This document shows positions 1 to 5,422 of a DNA stretch of 18,395 nucleotides, one piece after another; positions within the stretch are counted from its first letter, which is position 1; the number at the start of each line of letters is the position of its first letter. This DNA comes from Sneathiella sp. GTDB taxonomy: Bacteria; Pseudomonadota; Alphaproteobacteria; Sneathiellales; Sneathiellaceae. The stretch is taken from the NCBI GenBank assembly GCA_002732675.1, contig NVRR01000032.1:1-18395 (forward strand). The letters are read 5' to 3'. The translations under genes and the position numbers were made by a program. The notes beneath the pieces were generated by a model. It did not search any database. It had not been told where the DNA came from and worked only from the letters and a program-made list of their open reading frames with translations.

Positions 1-307
1 GGATTTGATCGCGAAGGCTATCCATCTCAGTTTTAACAATATTGCGAACTGCGTTCACTTCTTTGATCTTGGCCTGCGCGTCTTCATTCAGTTTCATGCC
101 AGCCTTATCAATTGAGGTTTTCTGGCGTGTAACCCGGTGCGCAGCCGACGCGATGGCCTTGCGTCCTTTATCCGTGGATAGGTCGATATCGGGATTTTCC
201 GCATTGGCCTTCACAGCGTCCAAAAACAGATCAAGTTTTTCTGGCTGGGTGATAACAATGGCTGGATCAGCTTCAACCATGTCGATGATGTTTACTTGGG
301 TATCCAT
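1..307 (-). CDS. Partial coiled-coil phage early protein (C-terminus beyond left edge)
   Basis: The reading frame starts at ATG 307-305 and stays open for 102 codons to the window edge, so the C-terminus is missing. An AAGGA ribosome site lies about 8 nt upstream. The N-terminal third is acidic and hydrophobic. From about residue 55 the sequence becomes charged and helix-prone (around RQKTSIDKAGMKLNEDAQAK) and then shows heptad-like spacing, suggesting a coiled coil. This resembles the coiled-coil early proteins often found beside RecT/exonuclease genes in phages (DUF1351-like), but I recognise it only by general pattern. It is the most distal gene seen of the leftward operon, and its leader repeats a sequence found in front of the previous gene. 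Confidence 0.7.
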   Translation of the reverse strand, partial: MDTQVNIIDMVEADPAIVITQPEKLDLFLDAVKANAENPDIDLSTDKGRKAIASAAHRVTRQKTSIDKAGMKLNEDAQAKIKEVNAVRNIVKTEMDSLRDQI

Positions 308-330
308 CTGTCTATTCCTTCAATTGGTTT

Positions 331-352
331 GGCGGGCAGCCTAGATGCTGCC
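331..352 (-). promoter_or_regulatory. Leader hairpin before the partial early gene
   Basis: On the minus strand GGCAGC pairs with GCTGCC around a 6-nt loop that holds the stop codon of the upstream gene. The 3' arm runs into GCTGCCCGCCAA, a sequence repeated before the neighbouring gene at 599-610. It could be an RNA element or an intercistronic processing site. Confidence 0.4.
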
Positions 353-577
353 TAAAGACTGATTGAGGTTTTCAATGACGGCTTCCGAGTTCTCCATCGC
401 CTCTTGCAGCGCGATTATTGCGGCCTCCATATCTGCGCCCTTTTGGCCCGATAGAATGTTCTCAGGGAGATTGTCGAAATCATCCTTTTCTTTTGCTTCT
501 AAGGCTTCGATATCGGAGATAATTTTCGCAACTCGCTCAACCAAGGCTGAGACCTTTTTCCTGCGTTTCTTGTTCAT
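341..577 (-). CDS. Small coiled-coil early protein, 78 aa
   Basis: The start is ATG 577-575, chosen over the longer open frame because AGGA lies 8 nt upstream and the longer N-terminus is arginine/proline-rich with no ribosome site. The 78-residue product opens with a very basic patch (MNKKRRKKV) followed by an amphipathic helix, and is acidic and helical to its end, consistent with a mostly coiled-coil protein. The basic head could bind nucleic acid, but I do not recognise a family. It is the fifth gene of the leftward operon, 83 bp after the preceding gene; that gap holds a strong hairpin. Confidence 0.7.
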   Translation of the reverse strand: MNKKRRKKVSALVERVAKIISDIEALEAKEKDDFDNLPENILSGQKGADMEAAIIALQEAMENSEAVIENLNQSLGSI

Positions 578-598
578 TTCATCATTCCTTTGTTGAGG

Positions 599-635
599 TT
601 GGCGGGCAGCTACTGGGAGGTTAAAGCCACCCGCC
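599..635 (-). promoter_or_regulatory. Intercistronic hairpin with repeated leader sequence
   Basis: As minus-strand RNA, GGCGGGUGGC (635-626) pairs with GCUGCCCGCC (610-601) in a 10-bp stem with a 15-nt loop. Two of the pairs are G-U wobbles, which become A-C mismatches on the other strand, so the structure favours the leftward transcript. The 3' arm plus AA (12 nt) is repeated exactly before the next gene, at the same distance from its start codon. Confidence 0.5.
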
Positions 636-660
636 TTGCGCGCTGGGAGGGAGCGCGGGA

Positions 661-810
661 TTAAAAAGAGGGGCCGGAAAGGGCCGCTGCGATTAGGAGA
701 AACGAACCGGCTAACGCGATGAACCCCAAGCATCCGAATAATCTTTGTGCTGGTGAGCGGCGGAAGTTATAGCGGCGGCGCAACTGGCTCTGAATGATTG
801 GGTCAAGCAT
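661..810 (-). CDS. Small single-pass membrane protein, 49 aa
   Basis: The start is ATG 810-808, preceded by GAGGTG about 7 nt upstream; the longer frame to 897 has no ribosome site and overlaps the upstream gene more deeply. The first 28 residues are polar and arginine-rich (RRRYNFRRS). Residues of about 30-45 (CLGFIALAGSFLLIAAAL) form one hydrophobic helix that ends near the C-terminus. Positive residues on the N-terminal side suggest the N-terminus is cytoplasmic. It overlaps the 3' end of the preceding gene by 8 bp, which implies coupled translation. Function is unknown; tiny membrane proteins in this position are common in phage early operons. Confidence 0.65.
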   Translation of the reverse strand: MLDPIIQSQLRRRYNFRRSPAQRLFGCLGFIALAGSFLLIAAALSGPSF

Positions 811-1162
811 TGGCTTCACCTCGTGCGCCTTTGAGGGCTGTTTGCGCGCGGTGGATAGAGCCGGACAAACTGGAGTACCCTTCCCAAGGCTCCACATCGC
901 CGTTTAAATGGAAGCCTGCAACTCCCTCGCTTTCACGAACGATGTCGTTGATGTCATCCAGAAGTTCTTGCAAAGACCGATAAAGTTCAGGCGCGCCCGC
1001 AATAAGATTGCTATTGCCTTCGGATTCATCGTCGCCAGAATGGTGGACAACGGCAATGCGCATATCATCGGCCATAATGACGCGGCTTTTGGCATCAAAA
1101 TCACTGTAGTCACCTCGCTCTGAGGCTTCCCATGGTTCCTGTGTGAAGCTTGTCTTATCCAT
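803..1162 (-). CDS. Conserved phage early protein with 'APELYRSLQELL' motif, 119 aa
   Basis: ATG 1162-1160 overlaps the stop of the upstream gene (TGATG) and has GGAG about 9 nt upstream; a GTG one codon earlier is the alternative start. The central segment SNLIAGAPELYRSLQELLDD matches a motif seen in many short phage proteins (typically 'NA.LIAAAPELLEAL..L') whose function is not known. The N-terminus is acidic and carries a beta-rich block (RVIMADDMRIAVVHHS). Overlaps on both sides place it firmly in the leftward operon. Confidence 0.75.
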   Translation of the reverse strand: MDKTSFTQEPWEASERGDYSDFDAKSRVIMADDMRIAVVHHSGDDESEGNSNLIAGAPELYRSLQELLDDINDIVRESEGVAGFHLNGDVEPWEGYSSLSGSIHRAQTALKGARGEANA

Positions 1163-1551
1163 CACAGCAAGCTCCCATTACGCACAATTAGATGATCTGT
1201 GTGGCTTGGTGGGTATTTGCCGCTGACACCTCGTGAGGCCAGAATTTCCGTAAGTTCTTCCAGAATTTCGCAGTCGACGCCTTCCATGATTTTAACATCA
1301 ACAACATCGTAAGTTTGTTCTGGGTCGCCAATTTGTTTGGTGGCTGCCAACAGCAAGTCATGGGTTAGCTGGCGGCAAATACCAAAGGCGTCTTGGCTGA
1401 TATTCAGGTATTCCTGATCGCCGCCATGGTTGCCAATATCTGCCCGTTCATCGGTGTAGGTAGCCTTAAGCGCGGTGATGGCTTTTATGGCGCTATCAAG
1501 CGATTGCGGCACATCGCTGGTTTTGATCAATCGAGTTTTCAGCAAGGCCAT
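1162..1551 (-). CDS. Hypothetical early protein, 129 aa
   Basis: ATG 1551-1549 overlaps the upstream stop codon by one base (TAATG), and the frame ends inside the start of the next gene. The product is soluble, mixed alpha/beta and mildly acidic, without a signal peptide or membrane segment. It contains a helical N-terminal half (SAIKAITALKATYTDERADI) and an acidic C-terminal half. I recognise no domain. Position in the second slot of the operon suggests an accessory role in early phage development. Confidence 0.7.
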   Translation of the reverse strand: MALLKTRLIKTSDVPQSLDSAIKAITALKATYTDERADIGNHGGDQEYLNISQDAFGICRQLTHDLLLAATKQIGDPEQTYDVVDVKIMEGVDCEILEELTEILASRGVSGKYPPSHTDHLIVRNGSLL

Positions 1552-1886
1552 TACGCCACCTCAGACAGGTCTGAAAGCTCATCTTTCCAGCGGCGCAGAA
1601 TTTTCATATACGCAGCAGATGAGCGATTGATTGAGGCGTTTGTGATCGAATGAGCGCGGGCAATGCCATCCACTTTATGGGCGGACCTAATCGCGTCGCC
1701 AATTACCCAATCAGTTGTTGTGTTGCCATCAGGGCAGTTGCACAGCGCTTCAAAAATCCGGCACAGCCGTTTGAAATCAAAGTTTATCAAAAGCGTATGC
1801 TCTGGGGCTGAAATCAATCCATTCGGTAGCTGCCCAACATTGGAGCGCTGGCCGTTTATTTCATTCAGGTGGTCAGGTAATGGCAT
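1551..1886 (-). CDS. Hypothetical early protein, 111 aa, first gene of leftward operon
   Basis: ATG 1886-1884 is preceded by AGGAG at about 9 nt, the best ribosome site in the operon. The product has no recognisable domain; features are a Cys-containing stretch (LCRIFEALCNCPDG) and a helical C-terminus rich in serine and charged residues. As the first gene after the operator-controlled leftward promoter it would be expressed early on induction. Antitermination (N-like) proteins often sit here, but this protein lacks the arginine-rich N-terminus of lambda N, so I do not assign that role. Confidence 0.7.
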   Translation of the reverse strand: MPLPDHLNEINGQRSNVGQLPNGLISAPEHTLLINFDFKRLCRIFEALCNCPDGNTTTDWVIGDAIRSAHKVDGIARAHSITNASINRSSAAYMKILRRWKDELSDLSEVA

Positions 1887-1922
1887 GTGGATTTCTCCTG
1901 TTAAAAGTGGGCCTTTAATTTG

Positions 1923-1997
1923 AGAGCTTGCCCAGGCTCTAACTTCTCAAGTTGGTTCTCTCGTGTGCTGCTGGCTGAGCCAGTGCGCGCTATGCGC
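1923..1997 (-). promoter_or_regulatory. Structured leader of the leftward early transcript
   Basis: Four short perfect stem-loops follow each other in the untranslated leader: GCGC/GCGC (1987-1997), CTGGCT/AGCCAG (1971-1983), AACTT/AAGTT (1941-1953) and AGAGC/GCTCT (1923-1940). The arrangement, downstream of an early promoter and upstream of the first gene, is where nut or put antitermination sites occur in lambdoid phages. No boxA was identified with confidence. Confidence 0.4.
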
Positions 1998-2090
1998 TGC
2001 GGTTATTTCATGAGGCCTCCCCGGAAAACGCTTGTTCTGTCTGTCTCCAACAAGATCAGCAGATGCGTCTTCGTTGTTGGTGATGGGATG

Positions 2091-2134
2091 TTGATATGGG
2101 GTATTTCCCACTTAGTCAATGGGGTAAATCCCAT
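2091..2134 (-). promoter_or_regulatory. Leftward early promoter (pL-like) with two repressor operators
   Basis: On the minus strand TTGACT (2119-2114) and TATCAA (2096-2091) are separated by exactly 17 bp. One operator, TGGGGTATTTCCCA (2097-2110), fills the spacer, and a second, TGGGGTAAATCCCA (2120-2133), abuts the -35 box. The centres lie 23 bp apart, about two helical turns. The same layout recurs at the Cro promoter (5090-5125), so both promoters are probably shut off by the CI-type repressor. Transcription would start near 2084 and leave a leader of roughly 200 nt. Confidence 0.7.
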
Positions 2135-2142
2135 TTAATTAG

Positions 2143-2171
2143 TTGATTATAGGAAATATCCCATTTATAGG
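2143..2171 (+). promoter_or_regulatory. Third operator inside a possible rightward promoter
   Basis: TAGGAAATATCCCA (2150-2163) is a third, slightly degenerate TGGG-N6-CCCA operator. On the plus strand it lies within a 17-bp spacer between TTGATT (2143-2148) and TATAGG (2166-2171). If active, the promoter would fire toward the accessory gene at 2582 and be repressor-controlled. Confidence 0.45.
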
Positions 2172-2581
2172 GTGGAGCTATTGCTTCTGTTTGGAGCGAT
2201 CTCAAATGGAATGACGGAGACCGGTTCGGCCATTTGTGAAGTTTGGATAGGAACGGGATGCTGTCACGTCCAAAAAGGGTTCTGGCGATCTTCGGATTGG
2301 ATTCTGCCCTGACAGTCGTCAGTGATTGGCGAAAAAGAGATGAAGCGGAATGCCATCACTGGTGATTTCGTGTGATGCAGGTGGCGGTGTACTTGGTTTT
2401 GCACGTTCCCATCACAGTCAGGAAACCTTGCTATTCTTCTGAATGGCTAGGGGTCTTGGCTTGTGAACACAAATACCGGTCTCATGGAATTGCAGCACTT
2501 TAAGAAAGTAAGAAAACATACTTTAAAACATAGAGTTCTAAGTTAGAAGAAAGGGGCGCTACACGCGCGAACTTGAAAATT
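2172..2581. other. AT-rich stretch without a convincing gene
   Basis: About 400 bp between the early operators and the unknown accessory gene. I see an inverted repeat CTGAC/GTCAG at about 2309-2322, a short AAAGTA/TACTTT inverted repeat near 2507-2524 and a GCGC-based repeat just before the accessory gene. A 33-codon open frame (2211-2312) is not convincing. The stretch is probably a leader or promoter region for the downstream gene. Confidence 0.4.
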
Positions 2582-3073
2582 ATGGAAGATAAAACACCAA
2601 TAAGCGTTGATGAAATTGACAAACATCGGACTGAAAAAGGTGGTTGGACACGATTAACAGCCGCTAAGTGGGGCGTGCCATGGCCATTGCCAAAAGGTTG
2701 GCGAAAAGCCTTGATCAAAAATGGTGTTCCATATTGTCCGGTTGGGCTTAAGCCAAGCGAATATGAGCCCTCTGGCGGTTTTGCCGAAACTGAAGCTCGG
2801 AATAAGGCTATATTTTCTCTACAGGCCTTTGTTGGTGTCTGGGGTGTTAAGACGCACCAACATGGTACTGGATCTGAATTTCTAAATGCTTGCTGTAAGG
2901 TTTTTGAAGTTGAAAATACTGGATGCCCAATTTCCATACGAGAACAGGTCGCGGGCATATCAAAAGGACAACGCAAACGGTTGGCAGTCAAAAACATCAA
3001 GTTCTATTTTGGTTCAGAAGGGCGTGTTCGTAATGGTAAAATTATGACGCAGAAAAATTTTAACTCATTATGA
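2582..3073 (+). CDS. Unrecognised accessory protein, 163 aa, with W-x-P-x-P-K-G-W motif
   Basis: I chose ATG 2582; no strong ribosome site precedes it, and a TTG at 2573 is possible. The N-terminal 60 residues hold a striking aromatic block, WTRLTAAKWGVPWPLPKGW followed by RKALI, resembling motifs I recall from uncharacterised phage proteins that may recognise DNA or a partner. The centre has two adjacent cysteines (ACCKVF) and a third cysteine (TGCPI), and the C-terminus is strongly basic (GISKGQRKRLAVKNIKFY). There is no membrane segment. The DNA is more AT-rich than the phage core genes, and the gene sits alone in an island between the leftward promoter and hicAB, which fits a moron acquired later. 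A same-length open frame on the opposite strand lacks plausible composition. Confidence 0.6.
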   Translation: MEDKTPISVDEIDKHRTEKGGWTRLTAAKWGVPWPLPKGWRKALIKNGVPYCPVGLKPSEYEPSGGFAETEARNKAIFSLQAFVGVWGVKTHQHGTGSEFLNACCKVFEVENTGCPISIREQVAGISKGQRKRLAVKNIKFYFGSEGRVRNGKIMTQKNFNSL

Positions 3074-3349
3074 AGCATTTAAACACTGAACACTGAGATA
3101 TCAGGAAGGTGCTCAACGCACGCGAGGGAAAAGGCGGTTTGATACGCCACTCACATTTCAGGGATATGAATTGAAGATGAGTGTTGAGCCAATAGAAAGG
3201 CCCGCCTAAGCCAGCTTCGGTGCTTAAGTATTTCTGGAAAAATATTAACTGCGACTAATTTATCTATACCATTGTATTGATTTAGAAATATCTATTAATG
3301 GGCCTAGAGCCGTTAACTCAAACTCCACACTTGTGTTGACTTCCGCGTT
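3074..3349. other. Non-coding AT-rich gap upstream of hicAB
   Basis: No credible gene is present. GCTCAAC near 3112 and GTTGAGC near 3183 form a 7-bp inverted repeat about 65 bp apart, and a GGCG/CGCC repeat lies between them. The segment 3235-3300 is very AT-rich. The region may include the distal hicA promoter elements. Confidence 0.35.
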
Positions 3350-3364
3350 TCTGTTGACTAAATC
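3334..3364 (+). promoter_or_regulatory. hicAB promoter with TGTTGACT direct repeat
   Basis: TGTTGACT occurs at 3334-3341 and 3352-3359. Taking TTGACT at 3336-3341 as the -35 box, a 17-bp spacer leads to TAAATC, which places the transcription start close to the hicA ATG. HicA has no visible ribosome site, so a leaderless message is possible. The repeats are plausible HicB operator half-sites. Confidence 0.45.
3350..3359 (+). repeat. Left arm of 10-bp inverted repeat bracketing hicAB
   Basis: TCTGTTGACT here matches, as an exact inverted copy, AGTCAACAGA at 4007-4016, directly after the hicB stop codon. The pair encloses the toxin-antitoxin genes exactly. Confidence 0.6.
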
Positions 3365-3370
3365 CTAATC

Positions 3371-3559
3371 ATGAACGCTCAAGAATTAAGAAAATGGCTT
3401 AAAAAACAAGGCTGTTCGTTTGAAACTCACAATGGCGGCAGCGGCCACTTGACCGTGCGACGAGAGAATTTGACATCTCAGTTACCAATGCATGGGTCCA
3501 AGAAAGAATTAGGAACAGGCCTGGTTAATAAGATCAAAAAAGATTTGGGCCTTAAGTAA
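3371..3559 (+). CDS. hicA: HicA-family mRNA interferase toxin, 62 aa
   Basis: HicA toxins are small double-stranded-RNA-binding-fold nucleases that cleave mRNA and tmRNA without the ribosome, and are neutralised by HicB. The protein has the usual length (about 60 aa) and the family order: an N-terminal helix ending in a Gly-Cys (LRKWLKKQGC), the strand with the catalytic histidine (GGSGHLTV, His26), and the C-terminal block PMHGSKKELGTGLVNKIKKD corresponding to the family's 'P.H...el..gt...I.kq.gl'. The order toxin then antitoxin with a 12-bp gap is typical for hicAB. No ribosome site is seen upstream, so weak or leaderless translation is likely, which would keep toxin low. Confidence 0.88.
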   Translation: MNAQELRKWLKKQGCSFETHNGGSGHLTVRRENLTSQLPMHGSKKELGTGLVNKIKKDLGLK

Positions 3560-3571
3560 ACGGAGTTTGAT

Positions 3572-4006
3572 ATGTGGTATGAAATTGAAATTTGCCCAGA
3601 TGATAATGATACCTGGCTAGCTACATCCCCAGCGTTCGATGAAGTCACAACATTTGGCGAAAGCACGCCTGAAGCATTAGAAAATGCTCGAAACGCTATC
3701 GAAGAAGCAATTGCTGGGAGAATTGCGCGTGGTGAAGGTATCCCGGCCCCGCTGCCTCAAACCCCAGGTAAAGGTCATTTTGTGCAAATGACTGTGATGG
3801 TAATTCTTAAAGCTGGTCTTCATATGGAGCTCCGTAAGCAAGGATTAACTCGCGCTGACTTAATGCGCGCGCTCGGCTGCAAACGCGAACATGTAGACCG
3901 CCTTTTTCGACTAGATCACAACTCTCAAATGCACTCTGTTGAAGCTGCGTTTAAGGCGTTGGATGTAACTTTGGAAATTAGCGTTCCAGCATTGGCTGCT
4001 GCTTAA
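3572..4006 (+). CDS. hicB: HicB-family antitoxin with C-terminal helix-turn-helix, 144 aa
   Basis: HicB binds and inhibits HicA and represses the hicAB promoter. Residues of about 1-60 form the partly degraded RNase-H-like HicB domain (WYEIEICPDDNDTWLATSPA, then FGESTPEALENARNAIEEAI). Residues of about 85-140 form a helix-turn-helix (LRKQGLTRADLMRALGCKRE) that should bind the operator. GGAG lies upstream of the start at a suitable distance. The gene follows hicA by 12 bp and ends just before a rho-independent terminator, so the pair is a self-contained unit. In a prophage it may stabilise the element or exclude other phages. Confidence 0.88.
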   Translation: MWYEIEICPDDNDTWLATSPAFDEVTTFGESTPEALENARNAIEEAIAGRIARGEGIPAPLPQTPGKGHFVQMTVMVILKAGLHMELRKQGLTRADLMRALGCKREHVDRLFRLDHNSQMHSVEAAFKALDVTLEISVPALAAA

Positions 4007-4016
4007 AGTCAACAGA
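4007..4016 (-). repeat. Right arm of 10-bp inverted repeat bracketing hicAB
   Basis: AGTCAACAGA is the exact reverse complement of the 10 bp at 3350-3359. It starts at the base after the hicB stop codon. Confidence 0.6.
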
Positions 4017-4035
4017 TACTGATTCTAAATACATT

Positions 4036-4058
4036 AAGGCTCCTTCGGGGGCCTTTTT
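4036..4058 (+). terminator. Rho-independent terminator of hicAB
   Basis: AAGGCTCC pairs with GGGGCCTT (one G-T wobble) around a TTCG tetraloop and is followed by a run of T. A second perfect 8-bp inverted repeat, CTCTACAA/TTGTAGAG at 4064-4083, follows and may help stop the leftward transcript of the membrane protein gene. Confidence 0.85.
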
Positions 4059-4106
4059 GTTTTCTCTACAACGCTTTGTAGAGCTAACCCTGGCGACTTA
4101 GCCGCA

Positions 4107-4376
4107 CTAGGGTACAAAGCGCGTAACTAGAGCGATAAGCCCTGTGACCGCAGCGCCAATAACCCATATACCTACTACAAAAAATATACTCATTGCTCCC
4201 CAAGCTGTTGCCGCACCATCAGGGCTAGGTCTGCCAAGGTTTATAATTGCTAAAATGAACACTACAAACATAACACCATTAAATATTTTAAAGGCCCCCA
4301 AGAAAAACTCGGCGATTGGCTTTTCTGGTTTCTCAATCGGTTTTGTTTGATCTTGTTTCGTGTCTATGATGTCCAC
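4107..4376 (-). CDS. Two-pass membrane protein cotranscribed with the repressor, 89 aa
   Basis: The only upstream start in frame is GTG 4376-4374, which overlaps the last codons of the repressor gene by 13 bp. An AGG is too close to act as a normal ribosome site, so translation is probably coupled to the repressor. Residues 1-22 are charged and cytoplasmic (DTKQDQTKPIEKPEKP). Two hydrophobic helices follow at about 28-48 and 62-86, separated by a short polar loop (RPSPDGAATA). Because it shares the repressor transcript it should be made in the lysogen. Superinfection exclusion is a reasonable guess for such a protein, but no family is recognised. Confidence 0.65.
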   Translation of the reverse strand: MDIIDTKQDQTKPIEKPEKPIAEFFLGAFKIFNGVMFVVFILAIINLGRPSPDGAATAWGAMSIFFVVGIWVIGAAVTGLIALVTRFVP

Positions 4377-5053
4377 CTAGCAACAAACCGACCGAATATG
4401 AACATATCATCGACATTGCGTTCGTACGCCGCATGGCGATCATTGTCCGAGATGATCCGCACAACACCGTCACCACCATGTGATTCAAGCCGTTTTACTA
4501 TTACGCCGCCAAAATCGTCCGCAAGCGCATAGATGCCGTCAGGTGAGGGCGCTCTATGGCCGGTATCGACAAAGATAACATCTCCATCGTTTAGGGTTGG
4601 GTGCATGCTGTCACCTTGCACAGGCAAAGCAGCGAGGCGGGAAGGAGGAACGCCAATGCGTGCATAAATCGAATCTGGCAAGCCCCAAACACCACTGACC
4701 TGGTCAGCAGTGATAGTAATGCCGTTATGCGTCACGTTGACATGGCTTGTGAGACCGCCGCCGCCCATTCCAGCAGTTACATCGATTTGCGGGACTGTGC
4801 GTGGGGGGATGTTGTTTGTGCCGTTCTCAGTGTTGACGCTCATGTTAGCGCCCACGTTTTCCAGCAGCACGTCCATTGGCACATCTAGCGCTTCGGCAAG
4901 CTTTTGAATTTTATCAATCGTTGGGATGGCACCACGCTTGATGACATCACGAACAAACGTTTCCCCAAGGCCAGCCTTTAGGGACAACGCCTTCATAGAA
5001 GTGCGTCGTTCCTCAATGAGGCGGGAAAGGTTGTTTTTTAGCTTGTTGGTCAT
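4364..5053 (-). CDS. CI-type phage repressor with XRE domain and S24 peptidase domain, 229 aa
   Basis: This is the phage maintenance repressor: it should bind the TGGG-N6-CCCA operators and cleave itself when RecA is activated. I chose ATG 5053 because the next upstream ATG would place coding sequence over the operators. Residues 5-65 form an XRE helix-turn-helix (RTSMKALSLKAGLGETFVRD). Ala94-Gly95 in the linker fits the LexA-type cleavage site. The S24 domain carries the catalytic serine (GDSM, Ser149) and lysine (VKRL, Lys187), and ends in the usual SDN block. It is divergent from the Cro-like gene, and two operators lie within 75 bp upstream of its start, so it is probably autoregulated. 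Confidence 0.92.
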   Translation of the reverse strand: MTNKLKNNLSRLIEERRTSMKALSLKAGLGETFVRDVIKRGAIPTIDKIQKLAEALDVPMDVLLENVGANMSVNTENGTNNIPPRTVPQIDVTAGMGGGGLTSHVNVTHNGITITADQVSGVWGLPDSIYARIGVPPSRLAALPVQGDSMHPTLNDGDVIFVDTGHRAPSPDGIYALADDFGGVIVKRLESHGGDGVVRIISDNDRHAAYERNVDDMFIFGRFVARWTS

Positions 5054-5081
5054 GCCGCAAATTGAACCAGAAGACCTAAGA

Positions 5082-5132
5082 AAGTCACGGGGGAAATATC
5101 CCATTGACAAATGGGTTTAATCCCATTAACTC
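5082..5132 (+). promoter_or_regulatory. Immunity switch: divergent repressor and Cro promoters with two operators
   Basis: Operators GGGGAAATATCCCA (5090-5103) and TGGGTTTAATCCCA (5112-5125) flank a perfect TTGACA (5104-5109). That box serves rightward transcription with a 17-bp spacer to a weak -10 (TAACTC). On the other strand TTGTCA (5110-5105) is followed after 17 bp by TGACTT and would serve the repressor. Each operator lies in the spacer of one promoter, so the two -35 boxes overlap. Operator centres are 22 bp apart, giving the same helix face. Confidence 0.7.
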
Positions 5133-5171
5133 GATGTCATGTTTAAACCTGTTCACCGTTAGGAAAACAAC

Positions 5172-5369
5172 ATGACAACCACAGAACGTCTCTTGGACGG
5201 AATTCATAAAGACTGTCAGCGCCGCAACTGTTCCCCCAGTACATGGGGCAGGCTGGCGGTTAATGATGGAAAATTGGTTGGCCGGCTGGAATCTGGAAAA
5301 TCCATCACTATTGCTACAATGCAGCGCATTGAGGAGTTTTGCTCTGCGCCCTTGGAACCTGCCCAGTAA
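5172..5369 (+). CDS. Cro-like small helix-turn-helix protein, 65 aa
   Basis: ATG 5172 is preceded by AGGA at about 8 nt. The core motif SPSTWGRLAVNDGKLVGRLE is a helix-turn-helix typical of small regulators in alphaproteobacterial phages, where homologues often read 'SPSTFGR.AVNDP..V..L..GR'. Its length, and its position as first gene of the rightward transcript directly across from the repressor, match Cro. It most likely binds the same operators with a different order of preference and drives the switch to lytic growth. Direct operator binding is inferred from position only. Confidence 0.8.
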   Translation: MTTTERLLDGIHKDCQRRNCSPSTWGRLAVNDGKLVGRLESGKSITIATMQRIEEFCSAPLEPAQ

Positions 5370-5422
5370 GCACGCGCAGTACATATTAACCGCTGAACAG
5401 CACCTATGAATTGGGCACGCCA

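Noticed and set aside
2211..2312. 33-codon plus-strand frame downstream of the third operator
   Set aside because: Tryptophan- and cysteine-rich composition, no clear ribosome site and no recognisable motif; more likely chance.
2500..3000. 166-codon minus-strand frame opposite the unknown accessory gene
   Set aside because: Composition is Ser/Pro/Cys-rich like an antisense shadow, and the plus-strand frame shows coherent motifs.
3074..3370. Possible attachment site in the AT-rich gap
   Set aside because: Short inverted repeats only; no integrase in the window and no tRNA-like sequence, so an att site cannot be supported.
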